64,000 nucleotides of DNA from Gautieria morchelliformis (taxonomy: Eukaryota; Basidiomycota; Agaricomycetes; Gomphales; Gomphaceae), in NCBI GenBank assembly GCA_015179125.1, contig WHVA01000036.1, positions 248,001 through 312,000 on the forward strand, written 5' to 3'. Below, in pieces: positions 32,759 to 42,741 of the stretch. Both the position numbers and the translations under genes were made by a program. Positions within the stretch are counted from its first letter, which is position 1. Every line of letters starts with the position of its first letter. The notes below the pieces were generated by a model. The model saw only the letters and a list, made by a program, of their open reading frames with translations. It was not told the DNA's origin and made no database searches.

Positions 32759-33738
32759 TGTAAGGGCAACCCTGGCTGGTTGTGGAGATCACACTACCAC
32801 ACAATTGACAAGGGGAAATCCAAAGTATGTATAAATGAACAGAGTATACAAGAGAGGGGATTCTCACCTGACAAGGGGAAATCCAAAGAGAAAAGTCTAA
32901 GGACCCCCAATGTCAGTGAGCCCATATTATACTACGCTGCGCAGCCAGGGACAACACTTGGCACCCGCCATCAACCCTGCATCCTCCTGACCTCCCTGAC
33001 CCTTGATCGACCCTTGATGCCACCTATTACGCGAGTCGCTTGATTTCCGACACTGTTCCGAGAGTGGAAGTCGGAAATTGGAGTGGAACTGGCAAAGCGA
33101 ACAGAACTGGTGGAAGTTCTCCCAGAAGCAGAATCATTTCCGAAAGCAGAGGCGGAGATGGAATCGGTGTTAGCAACTAGGGGCTATGGCAGGGAAGGTT
33201 CGGTAGAGTTCTTAGAAAGCTAGAATCAAATACACTCTCTCAGTGAATTTATTGTCACTATTATATTAATACAATACCTAGAATCAAATACACTACATGA
33301 TTTTCAGTCAACATGCTATGTAAATATGAAAGATACTACTCGCTCTCTCAGTGAATAAATTCACTGAGAGAGGAGCACTATCCTGTCTCAGAAGCATATA
33401 CGTGCACCCGGCCCTTTAGCGCCCATGGGCTCGCGCGTCGAAGTCATTTCAAACTCCGCTGGGTGCAGCCGCCTGTGAAAATAGAAATAACAGAATGAAA
33501 TGGAGGGATAGAGAGTGACTAGAAAATTTCGAAAATAAGCAGAGAAATGGATGCATGGTACAAGAACAATGTGAGAAACAATTGGAAACACCACACAATA
33601 AATTGAACATATTATGCTTGATTTTGGTGCAGGAGCATAAATGCACCCAACAATCGGAACTGGAAGCAGAGTCGGGAATGGAGTCAGAACTGGGTGTGGT
33701 GTCGGAACTGGAAATGGAAAACAGGGTGTCCCCTGACA
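32759..33738 (-). repeat. 5' LTR of element E, split by a solo LTR
   Basis: Matches the reverse complement of B's LTR (TGTAAGGGCAACCCTGG at its inner end, CCCTGACA at its outer end). The two halves are 32759-33167 and 33653-33738. Both copies of the TTTCCCCTTGTCAG-type repeat are present. Confidence 0.85.
33168..33652. mobile_element. Solo LTR nested in the LTR of element E
   Basis: A 485-bp insert starting TGTTAGCAAC and ending CACCCAACA, flanked by the 5-bp duplication ATCGG (33163-33167 and 33653-33657). It interrupts an otherwise continuous B-family LTR. It contains a near-perfect palindrome at 33343-33372 (arms CTCTCTCAGTGAAT, 2-base centre) and a second copy of one arm at about 33235. 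TG..CA ends and a 5-bp duplication fit an LTR, and no coding is present. The family is not one of the others in the window. Confidence 0.75.
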
Positions 33739-33869
33739 CGAGCAGGTTTACATAATGAGAGAAATCGTTACTGAACCTGAGAATTACAGAGCGGGGTATC
33801 ACGTGATGATGCGCCGATCTGGGAGAAAGTGATGGAAATTGAAATGGACCAACATAAGACGCTAGGAAC

Positions 33870-34092
33870 TGTGGAACGAAGGAGATATAATGATCTGATA
33901 TTCTATCTTGATCTCAAGTAGATCGTTCCTTTATATACAAAATATGGTGTCCATTATATTACCAATCCCTTCGAGCTGCTGTGCCGATGCGATGCCGGTG
34001 CACCAGCAACCCGGGGTCGAGAGCGATCTCGAACCTCCGGCTAAATGCGTGCCGGCTCTGCCTCGGCGGTGTCATCGTCCCGATTACTAACA
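33870..34092 (-). repeat. 3' LTR of copia-F
   Basis: 223 bp, identical by eye to the other LTR. On the plus strand it reads TGTGGAACGAAGG to CGATTACTAACA. Confidence 0.92.
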
Positions 34093-37000
34093 CTCCCCCT
34101 CAGCGAGGAGTCCCTTCGGTAAAATCCTAATTTCCCTAATAGATACCTGTGTTGGTGTAAATCCAATCCCTTTGTAAATATGTCCGCTATGTTCTCCTTC
34201 GTCGGTACGTATGTAAGTGATGCCTCGTGAGAGGCCACTTTCTCACGGATGAAATGATATGCGACATTGATGTGTTTGGTACGCGCATGATACGTTGCGT
34301 CATGTGATAGTGTAATGGCGCCTAGATTGTCTGATCGAAGTGATGTGGGCTGGGTTTGATCGATTCCAAGTTCTTCGATAAAACGCCTCAGCCAGATTAA
34401 TTGCTTGGCGCCCTCGGTAAGTGCCATGTATTCGGCCTCCGTGGTAGATAGCGCGATCGTTCGCTGCTTCTTCGAGCTCCATGCGATAGCTCCCCCTCCT
34501 AGTATAGCTACATAGCCACTAATAGATAGTGCGTCGTTTCTATTAGCATAATCCGAGTCGACAAATATTTCGAGGTCGAGACCAGCGTCCCGTCGGAAGA
34601 TTATGCCGTCGTCACATGACCCTTTGAGGTACCTGAGCGCGTGCTTGATCGCCGTCCAGTGCTCGGTTCCGTAAGTGGTAGTGAATTGGCTCAAGTGTTG
34701 TACGGTAAAAGCCAAATCAGGTCGCGTGCTGAGTGCTGCATACATGAGTGATCCGATCGCCTTAGCATAGGGTACTTCGGCAGTTGGACCTGTTGAGTCC
34801 ATGGGTGTCGTGAGTTTGATCATTTTATGCAGAGGTGTAGATACGGAATGTGCCGTTGTCATGTTGAATCGATCGAGTATGATGTCGATGTAATGTCCTT
34901 GAGACATGATCAGTGTTCCCTCATCCCTATTCCTCTCAACTCTAATTCCCAAGATTTTCTTCATTTCTCCTAAATCTGTTAAAGGGAATTTTCCATGAAG
35001 CTCCCCCTTGAGCTTAATCATCCCTCCTTTGGAGTCAGCAAATAGTCCAAAGTCGTCCACATATACTGATATGACTTCGATTGAGTCCTTATCTTGTCTG
35101 ATGTAGACGCATTCATCGGCTGTACTTTGATGGAAGCCGAGATCGAGTAGTAATTTGCGTAAGCGCTGATGCCAAGCTCGTCCCGATTGCTTGAGTCCGT
35201 AGAGCGCTCTGTATATTCTTAGAACGCGTCCAGATCCATCATCAAATCCGTCGGGCTGGCGCATGTAGATCTCCTCATCTATGGTTGAATTGAGGTAGGC
35301 GCCTTTGACATCCATCATTTCGATTTCCCAATCGAGTGTGTTTGCGATCGCTAATAGAACACGTAGTGAATCGAATTTGACCACGGGTGAGGTTATCTCG
35401 TAGTAATCCATCCCTGGCCTCTGTGTGAATCCTTGAGCCACAACCCTTGCTTTAGCCTTATCGAATTGTCCATCCGGTTGCGTTTTGACAGCGTATACCC
35501 ATCGGCAACCGATAGCTACTCGTCCGGGTGGTAGTTCTGTTAGCTCCCATGTTCCTAACGTCTTGTGTTGGTCCATCTCAATTTCCATCGCTTTCTCCCA
35601 GATCGGCGCATCATCACGTGATACCGCCGCTCTGTAATTCTCAGGTTCAGTGACGATTTCTCTCGTTATGTAAACCTGCTCGGTGCGTCCTGAATTATTC
35701 AGCTTCCGGTAATCCGGTCTTTGAGTGATACGCGCGCTCCGTCGGATCTCTGGAGCTGGCGCTTGTTCAGGTGGATCAGGAACGGGTGTTGTCTGGGGTG
35801 ATGACGTCTGTGGGGTAGATGTGATCGGGTCCGGCACATGCTCGCGTGGTGAGTGCTCCCCCTCGAGCGGTGCCGTGTCGTCATCGTCGTTATCTGGGAT
35901 GGGGTAGAGTCGGTTGTCATTTTCGTCAAATGTAATGTTCCTAGATACTTGAACGTGCTTTGAGGCTTTATTGTAGTACCTCCAGGCCTTTGCATGTTCA
36001 GCTACTCCGACGAATATATGTTCTTCTGCCTTTGGATCAAGTTTGGCTCGACGTTGATCCGGCACCATAACCCAGCAATTTGTCCCGAATTCCTCTAGAC
36101 GTGCTATGTTCGGCTTCTTGCCGAATAGTGCTTGGAACGGCGTTGCGTCATCTCCAAGCGCTCGCGTGGGTGATCGATTTTTGATATAACACGCGTAAGC
36201 CACGGCCTCCGGCCAGAGTATTTTTGGCAGGTTCTTGGCAAATATCATTGCCCGTGCGTGCTCGAGTAAGGTCCGGTTGAGTCGTTCGGCGATTCCATTC
36301 TGGGCTGGGGAGTATGGAGCTGTGGTCTCCATGATAATGCCATATTTTGCACAAAATTCCTTGAAATTTTTATTGACATATTCCCCTCCATTATCTGAGC
36401 GAAACCTCTTCAGTTTCTGACCTGTTTGGGTCTCGAGGAATGCCTTGTACGTCTCGAAGTGTTTGAGCGCTTCATCTTTGGTGCTCCCAAAATAGATGAC
36501 CGTGTACCTCGATTTGATGTCCGTGAAAGAATAAAAGTACTTTTCACGTGATGGTCCCTCAGTCTGGGCAGGCCCCCATACATCGGATACTGTCAGGTCA
36601 CCGACCTGTTCTACAGTGTCCTCGGCTCTTTTGGGGAACGGCTCCACATGCCGCTTGCCTTGTATGCATGCCTTGCACTGGCTCGGCTCGTTTGACTCGT
36701 CGATCTCAAGTCCGGTGACTAGATCGTTAGATTTCAACATCTTTATAGAATTTATGTTGACGTGCCCGAGTATTCTGTGCCATTTGTCCCATGACCGTCC
36801 TTTTGCCGCTGCGGCAAAGTCCCGTGCCTCGACTGATCGAGTGACCCGTGCCTTCATACAGAATAGCCGCCCACGCTTCTGTCCCTGTGCGAAGGTAACT
36901 CCGGCGCGTGATTTGAATTCGACGCCGGTGCCTGAAAATGTGGCCGTGTTGCCCTTATCAGTTAAACGCCCTACGCTGATAAGGTTGTTCGGCGCATCTG

Positions 37001-38063
37001 GTGCGTGTTTGACGTCACGTAGCTCGATCGTGTTCGTCTTGGCGCCGATCTTGAATTCCATGTATATAGTGCCTCGGCCTTGTGTATGTAGTACCGCACC
37101 GGGTGAAATTCCTTCGATTTCTGATGGTTCCTCGGCATAGCTAGCGAAATCATTTCGGCTTCTAGCTATGTGTGTTGTTGCCGCTGAATCGGCTAACCAG
37201 TCGGATGCGGATATAGCACTGTATGCTACCTCCTTAGATACAAATGCGAAGTCCTTTTCTTCTGCTTGTTTGACTGTTTCTTTGTTCCCTGATTTGAACC
37301 ATTTCGGTGCTTGGCCCTCCTTGCCGCCACCTTTCGCCCAACAGTCCTTTACGTAATGACCCTTCTTGCCGCAATTTCGGCACTTTCCCTTTGTTGCTCC
37401 TGAGTCATCTTTCCTGGTCCTGTGACGTTGTTGCGCCTTAAGCGCCGTCTGCCGTGCTGATCCAGCTTTCCGTGCTCGATCCTCATCAAGGACCCGAGCT
37501 ATTAATATATCAGCTGTTGTCCCGGCTCCACTGGCGTTTACTGCCGTAATAAACGCCGACCAAGAATCTGGTAATGACGTCAGCAACGTGTTCGAGAACT
37601 CGGTGTCACTGATGTAATGCCCCCGCGCATTCAATTCCTGTTGAATGCCGCGGAGCTTGCGTACGTGCTCCTCCATGTTCGCGCCGTCCTCGGCAAGCGT
37701 CCGGAAGAAATCTCTTCGGAGATTTACAATTCCCACTGCTCCCTTAGATTCGAATATTGCTTGTAGACTAGTCCATACAGCAAACGCAGACATCGTCTGA
37801 TTGATGTAAACTAGTTGTTCATCGGCAACTCTGAGGCAAATTTCTTTTCTGGCCTTCTTGTCCTTCCTTCTCCAATCGTCGATCTCCTGCTGCTCGCTCG
37901 CAGTGACGTTGTCGGCATCTGCCGGTCTCGGTTCCGTCTCCCTGCCGATAGCCACGTCCCACAGATCTAAGTCATCGAGTATCCACTCGAGCCGCCGGCG
38001 CCACGCCGCGTAATTATCCCCGTTCAAGGGGTCGATCTTGTACGTGTTGTTGCTACTCGACAT
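34041..38063 (-). CDS. copia-F Gag-Pol polyprotein
   Basis: A 1340-residue polyprotein with the same domain order and motifs as in copia-H: CCHC knuckle CRNCGKKGHYVKDC, protease LADSAATTHIA, integrase RSDNGGEYVNKNF and SPAQNGIAERLNR, RT MDVKGAYLNS and VYVDDFGLF, RNase H STTEAEYMALTEGAKQ. It differs from copia-H by only a handful of residues (for example DDLDLWD versus DDSDLWD near residue 32), and the length is exactly conserved. The frame enters the 3' LTR for its last ~17 residues (ending DDTAEAEPARI). Low divergence with the frame preserved implies recent common ancestry and selection on the protein until recently. Confidence 0.95.
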   Translation of the reverse strand: MSSSNNTYKIDPLNGDNYAAWRRRLEWILDDLDLWDVAIGRETEPRPADADNVTASEQQEIDDWRRKDKKARKEICLRVADEQLVYINQTMSAFAVWTSLQAIFESKGAVGIVNLRRDFFRTLAEDGANMEEHVRKLRGIQQELNARGHYISDTEFSNTLLTSLPDSWSAFITAVNASGAGTTADILIARVLDEDRARKAGSARQTALKAQQRHRTRKDDSGATKGKCRNCGKKGHYVKDCWAKGGGKEGQAPKWFKSGNKETVKQAEEKDFAFVSKEVAYSAISASDWLADSAATTHIARSRNDFASYAEEPSEIEGISPGAVLHTQGRGTIYMEFKIGAKTNTIELRDVKHAPDAPNNLISVGRLTDKGNTATFSGTGVEFKSRAGVTFAQGQKRGRLFCMKARVTRSVEARDFAAAAKGRSWDKWHRILGHVNINSIKMLKSNDLVTGLEIDESNEPSQCKACIQGKRHVEPFPKRAEDTVEQVGDLTVSDVWGPAQTEGPSREKYFYSFTDIKSRYTVIYFGSTKDEALKHFETYKAFLETQTGQKLKRFRSDNGGEYVNKNFKEFCAKYGIIMETTAPYSPAQNGIAERLNRTLLEHARAMIFAKNLPKILWPEAVAYACYIKNRSPTRALGDDATPFQALFGKKPNIARLEEFGTNCWVMVPDQRRAKLDPKAEEHIFVGVAEHAKAWRYYNKASKHVQVSRNITFDENDNRLYPIPDNDDDDTAPLEGEHSPREHVPDPITSTPQTSSPQTTPVPDPPEQAPAPEIRRSARITQRPDYRKLNNSGRTEQVYITREIVTEPENYRAAVSRDDAPIWEKAMEIEMDQHKTLGTWELTELPPGRVAIGCRWVYAVKTQPDGQFDKAKARVVAQGFTQRPGMDYYEITSPVVKFDSLRVLLAIANTLDWEIEMMDVKGAYLNSTIDEEIYMRQPDGFDDGSGRVLRIYRALYGLKQSGRAWHQRLRKLLLDLGFHQSTADECVYIRQDKDSIEVISVYVDDFGLFADSKGGMIKLKGELHGKFPLTDLGEMKKILGIRVERNRDEGTLIMSQGHYIDIILDRFNMTTAHSVSTPLHKMIKLTTPMDSTGPTAEVPYAKAIGSLMYAALSTRPDLAFTVQHLSQFTTTYGTEHWTAIKHALRYLKGSCDDGIIFRRDAGLDLEIFVDSDYANRNDALSISGYVAILGGGAIAWSSKKQRTIALSTTEAEYMALTEGAKQLIWLRRFIEELGIDQTQPTSLRSDNLGAITLSHDATYHARTKHINVAYHFIREKVASHEASLTYVPTKENIADIFTKGLDLHQHRYLLGKLGFYRRDSSLRGSVSNRDDDTAEAEPARI

Positions 38064-38142
38064 CGTCGATCGGTATTGAGTTATTGGAGTATAGAGCGTA
38101 GTTAGGCTTGTAGTAGTTTAGTTATGCGCGGGGCCCATAACC

Positions 38143-38365
38143 TGTGGAACGAAGGAGATATAATGATCTGATATTCTATCTTGATCTCAAGTAGATCGTT
38201 CCTTTATATACAAAATATGGTGTCCATTATATTACCAATCCCTTCGAGCTGCTGTGCCGATGCGATGCCGGTGCACCAGCAACCCGGGGTCGAGAGCGAT
38301 CTCGAACCTCCGGCTAAATGCGTGCCGGCTCTGCCTCGGCGGTGTCATCGTCCCGATTACTAACA
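38143..38365 (-). repeat. 5' LTR of copia-F
   Basis: 223 bp, identical by eye to the 3' LTR. The primer-binding site lies at 38124-38142 on its inner side. Confidence 0.92.
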
Positions 38366-39748
38366 GGAACATGGGAATTAAAAGAACTACCACCTGGACG
38401 AGTAGCTATCGGTTGCCGATGGGTATACACTGTCAAAACGCAACGGGATGGACAATTTGATAAAGCCAAAGTGAGGGTTGTGGCTCAGGGATTCACACAG
38501 AGGCCAGGGATGGATTATTATGAAGTAACTTCACCCGTGGTCAAGTTCGATTCACTACATGTTCTATTAGCCATCGCAAACACACTCGATTGGGAAATCG
38601 AAATGATGGATGTCAAAGGCGCCTATCTCAATTCAACCATAGATGAGGAGATCTACATGTGTCAGCCCAACGGTTTTGATGATGTATCTGGACGTGTTCT
38701 AAGAATACACAGAGCGCTCTATGGACTCAAGCAATTGGGGCAAGCTTGGCATCAGCGCTTATGCAAACTACTACTCAATCTCGGCTTCCACCAAAGTACA
38801 GCCGATGAATGCGTCTATATCAGACAAGATAAGGACTCAATCGAAGTCATATCAGTATACGTAGACGACTTTGGATTTTTGCTGATTCCAAAGGAGGGAT
38901 GGTTAAGCTCAAGGGGGAGCTTCACGGAAAATTCCCTTTAACAGGTTTAGGAGAAATGAAGAAAATCTTGGGAATTAGGGTTGAGAGGAATAGGGATGAG
39001 GGAACACTGACCATGTCTCAAGGACATTACATCGACATCATACTCGATCGATTCAACATGGCGACGGCTCATTCCGTATCTACACCTCTACACAAAATAA
39101 TCAAACTCACAGCACCCATGGACTCAACGGGTCCAACTACCAAAGTACCCTATGCTAAAGCAATCGGATCACTAATGTATGCAGCACTCAGCACACGACC
39201 CGATTTGGCTTTTACCGTACAACATCTGAGCCAATTCACTACTACTTACAGAGCTGATCACTGGACGGCGATCAAGCACGCCCTCAGGTACCTCAAGGGG
39301 TCACGTGACGATGGCATAACCTTCCGACAAGACACTGGTCTTGACCTTGAAATATTCGTTCATTTGGACTATGCCAACAGAAACGATGCACTGTCTATTA
39401 GTGGCTATGTAGCTATACTAGGAGGGGGAGCCATCGCATGGAGCTCGAAGAAGCAGCGAACGATCGTGTTATCTACTACGGAGGCCAAATACATGGCACT
39501 CACCGAGGGCACAATCTAGGCGCTATCACACTATCACATGACACAACGTACCATGCGCGTACTAAACATATCAACGTCGCATATCATTTCATCCGTGAGA
39601 AAGTGGCCTCTCACGAGGCATCACTTACATACGTACCGACGAAGGAGAATGTAGCGGACATATTTACGAAGGGACTGGACTTACACCAACATAGGTATTT
39701 ATTAGGGAAATTAGGATTTTGCCAAAAGGACTTCTCGCTGAGGGGGAG

Positions 39749-39969
39749 TATTAGTAATCGGGACGATGATACGGCCGAGGCAGAGCCGGCACGCACTTAG
39801 CCGGAAGTTCGAGAACGCTCTCGACCCCGGGATGCTGGTGCACCAGCATCGCATCGGCACAGCAGCTCGAAGATATTAGTAATATAATGGACATCGTACT
39901 TGTATATAAAGGCAGACGATCTCAAGTAGATTGTAGAACAACGGTTTATTATTACTCCTTCGTTCCACA
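39749..39969 (+). repeat. 3' LTR of copia fragment G
   Basis: About 221 bp, clearly related to the H and F LTRs but more diverged. It is preceded by the polypurine tract GAGGGGGAG. It is followed by CCCCCGCC, and no matching duplication could be checked because the other end is lost. Confidence 0.8.
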
Positions 39970-40313
39970 CCCCCGCCACTTCGCCCGTGTGCCTCCTGGA
40001 CTAAGAAGGGCCGGTCGGTGAATCTCTTGGTGATCAAGCGCGGCGTCCTACGAAGCCGGTGCTAGCTGCTCATTTTTACCAGCCGGCAGATGTTGACCCG
40101 CTCGTCAGCATGATACCTCGTGCGTCACGCCACGTCTCGGTTGGAAAACCGTGCAAACGGCCAATAAGCCTCCACGGAAATATATATGTATCGACACTGC
40201 TTGCCTGGAGTCTGACATAAATACAGGAGCTTCATCAAAAACACTACCGTTCTCGCATTGGCGGATGTACTGCTACGACATAGACATAATCGAATCACGC
40301 TATCATCAAACCC

Positions 40314-41401
40314 CTATTTCACCTGTTTGCTTTTCGTGAGGCAGCGCCTTGCATGCATATCACGGTAATCTTTACGAGCATACCGCTCGTGGCTGGTGGA
40401 CAGAAAACATGAATACCACAAACTACAAGGGACAATGGTATGCCTACCAGACAGTACACTCGAATATCTTGCCTCGGTTTTTCGCATTGACGTGACGGCT
40501 CGCATCCTGTTTGTGCGCAAAGTATTTTCCACTGTAAGATCAATAAGGATGAAACTCACAAGGCATAGGGATTGAGGTAGACGTACCAGGTGATGCATAT
40601 GAAGGGCTTCAGCTCCTTCAGATGGATGCGGCGAATGTGAGATATGGCCTCTCGCCTCGTGTCGAAGTGACCTTGGTGGGAACAGCTCGGGTCGTTACAA
40701 CGATGGTGTGTCTGGCCCTCGACTTTGGTCGTGGTGATGTACCCTTTAAGTTCGGATGTCTTCGCAATGGTTCCAACCGGCATGTAGATGTGTTGGGGAT
40801 GTCCGGGAGTGACGGCAGGGGGGATACTCGGACCAAGCTGGCCGGACGCTTGTGAAGAATCACCATATGAATATGAACTTGTTACACAGTACATCTGGAA
40901 GACATACTAGGGTTATCTTCTATTTCCGCGAGGTTCTCTGATGTACGCGGTATCAGTGATGACTATTGATGTGACAGGATACAACATGCAAGGCTTACCA
41001 GCGACAACTTCTTTGTCCAGGCTGGGAGCTGCAGTGAGGGTGATGTAATTCAGGTCTCGTGCTCTGCCAGCGATAGAATCAAATACCAAAAATGTCCTGG
41101 ATGGCAGTGAAAACAGAGGGGGCGATGTCTGGGAGAAATACTGTGAGGTAAGGTGCTGCGTGCATCTCTGAGATGAATAACTAGATGAATAACTAGATGA
41201 GAATCAATCAGCACACTCACGAGTATCGTTTGCTGTATGAGAATGATTAACATCTATGACGGCAGCAACACGAGGTGTGAGGGAACATACATAAGGACGA
41301 GGAGGGACATATTGAGACGAACCATTGGTTACCCATGGCGCATGCTCGTCCAAGGTGAAGTTCAGGTTGTCGCTGGGAATGGAACTCTCGGATGGTTGCA
41401 T
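40314..41401 (-). CDS. Three-finger C2H2/C2HC-type zinc-finger protein Z2 (spliced)
   Basis: A paralogue of Z1. The terminal exons are clear: about 40890-40587, 40531-40448 and 40392-40314. Introns at 40532-40586 and 40393-40447 (both 55 bases, GT..AG) sit at the same places and phases as in Z1, Z3 and Z4. The joined exons give CNDPSC..HIRRIH, CITCGKYF..ASRHV and FECTVCHERYARKDY..RRC, that is one C2H2 and two C2HC-like modules, then a basic tail ending KSKQVK. The first exon starts at 41399-41401 (MQPSESSIPSDNLNFTLDEH), about 85 bases after a TATA box. An intron with donor GTGAGT follows near 41216. Joins of the middle exons (41200-40890) are not in a single agreed phase, so either a small exon is missed or the gene is damaged. 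A nucleic-acid-binding role is inferred from the fingers only. Confidence 0.6.
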
Positions 41402-41485
41402 GGATGGTTTTGGATGAGCTGCTCTATGATACTAGTAGACAATGGGGGGAATGAACGATGATAGGATGAGCAGTAGGACACCAGC

Positions 41486-41493
41486 ATTATATA
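41486..41493 (-). promoter_or_regulatory. TATA box of Z2
   Basis: On the minus strand TATATAAT sits about 85 bases before the Z2 start codon and is conserved at 48895-48902 upstream of Z4. Confidence 0.55.
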
Positions 41494-41799
41494 CACGGGA
41501 TTGCAAAGCCAGGGCGCTCCCACGTCTGGCAGGAAGTGCTTATATCAAAGCAGTTAAGGTTCTGAGGTCTGATACATGCAAACACACTTTAAGAAAGCGA
41601 CGAGGCGCGATTGTATTCTCGTCGCGACCCGGGCCGCGTCGCAAATTATCATTAGAGTAGGTGTAAGTGTCGAAACGATCTTCCCACAAAGTTGCAGCAA
41701 TACTGCATAATAGTGTATAATCCGAGAGGGTTGTGACCAAGGGGTGGACCGCCACTGAACTATTTTGGTTTAAGCAGAATATTACATAATGACGTACCG

Positions 41800-42500
41800 T
41801 TTATTTATCTTTATATTTTAATTATTTTAATTTGGTAATCTGGTGTTCATCCGCGGCGAATGCGCAGCGCCTAACACGCCAAGAGAGGGGGTCACGTGAC
41901 CTCGGGCAGCCCCGTTTCCTTGCCAGCACCCATTGCCACCCACATCTGAGTTGTTCCCCTTGCGTTCCCTGCATTCCTTTTTGCGAAGTCTCCTAGTCAG
42001 CTGACGTAGGTATTTTCAGATTTATTCGTTCGTGGGTAAGTATCGCCACCGCATAAAAATGTTTGGCGAGGGTCCTACATCCCGACTCGTGAGCACTTCT
42101 CGAACTGGCTGCGGCTCAGGGCGGTCAGCCATGATATGCATCTCACCCGCATCGCGTGCGAGTGCATCCGTGGCATCGGGCCTGGTACGCGGGTTCCAGC
42201 GCTCGCGGGCGTGTGGGCATGGATGCGGGCCGTGGGGGTGCGTTGGAGGTGCGGAGGTGCAGAGGTGATGTGCGGGTGGTGGGATGGGCAGTGGGTGTGG
42301 TGGTGGGTTGCGCGGTGCTTGTCGCGGCTTGTGCATATGGCCCTCAGTTTGTACAAATAGTCGGTGCCACGCGTTCAGATCGAGGTTGTGTAGGAGTCGG
42401 CGCGAGTGCTTCACATGGCGATGGTGAAGTATTATGGTGCTGAAATGGCAGACCTTGCTCGGATTAGAGCCATTGGCCACAGCAAAATTGTTGGCAGGTT
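41800..42500. other. No recognised gene; G-rich segment
   Basis: 41800-41840 is AT-rich, then CpG-rich sequence begins. 42150-42330 (plus) is open and G-rich (GGTGGTGGG-type repeats) and would encode a Gly/Val/Ala-rich hydrophobic stretch (VGWAVGVVVGCAVLVAACAY). The opposite strand is open and Pro/His-rich. The long open frames are probably a result of GC skew. It could also be the edge of a host gene, which I cannot support. Confidence 0.3.
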
Positions 42501-42741
42501 CGTATATATACATATGCCCACGATCTCTCTGTTCCCAGTGTCCTAAGTAGGTGACGAGCAAGGGAATTACGGTCATTGGCGCGTATCACATACCTGGCAC
42601 ATCCAGAGAACCCAGACAACCGGGTTTTTTGGAATCACTTGGAAAATAGGTACTAATACAACAAACTTACATCAAATTCAAAACACAAACGTTATCGCAT
42701 TAGAGACTGCACGGCGTTGACGTGAGCAAAACATGACACAT

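Larger units (their letters stand above)
31835..33738 (-). mobile_element. B-family Ty3/gypsy element E, partial and broken
   Basis: A minus-strand copy of the B family. It comprises its 5' LTR (33738 down to 32759, split by a solo LTR) and a Gag part (32758 down to about 31835) with the same residues as B's Gag (TPADFDGDREKGRAFFNTCS, YFRDWDAFEKTFSDQFCPKN). The rest of the element is absent on the left. The LTR outer end CCCTGACA abuts copia fragment G at 33739, so E inserted into or next to G. Broken. Confidence 0.85.
33870..38365 (-). mobile_element. Ty1/copia element, copia-F, looks whole and very young
   Basis: A 4496-bp minus-strand element. LTRs are 223 bp at 33870-34092 and 38143-38365 and are identical by eye. 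The target duplication GGAAC is at 33865-33869 and 38366-38370. The primer-binding site beside the 5' (right) LTR is the same initiator tRNA-Met anticodon-arm type as in copia-H. One 1340-residue polyprotein is present and no breaks were seen. It inserted into the older copia fragment G. Its LTR differs from copia-H's at scattered positions, so H and F are separate lineages of one family rather than copies of each other. Confidence 0.95.
33739..39969 (+). mobile_element. Old Ty1/copia fragment G, broken, contains copia-F
   Basis: Two plus-strand pieces of an older copia relative lie at 33739-33869 and 38366-39969, separated by copia-F. They show the region before RT (EQVYI-like, WEKAMEIEMD-like), RT (MDVKGAYLNS, VYVDDFG), RNase H (STTEAKYMALTEG) and a 3' LTR at 39749-39969. 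The F insertion duplicated GGAAC at 33865-33869 and 38366-38370. Many codon differences from H and F and its broken state indicate a greater age. Confidence 0.85.
40085..41790 (-). repeat. Segmental duplication block S1 (partner of 46950-49140)
   Basis: The block begins at GTTGACCCGCTCGTCAGCATG and ends near GGGTTGTGACCAAGGGGTGG. It carries gene Z2. Its partner carries Z4 with a nested insertion. Introns, exons and upstream sequence all match, so genomic DNA rather than a transcript was duplicated. Confidence 0.8.

Noticed and set aside
42022-42576. A 184-codon minus-strand Pro/His-rich frame and the opposing Gly/Val-rich frame
   Set aside because: Both appear to come from a strongly skewed GC-rich stretch. 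No domain, splice signals or paralogue supports either.
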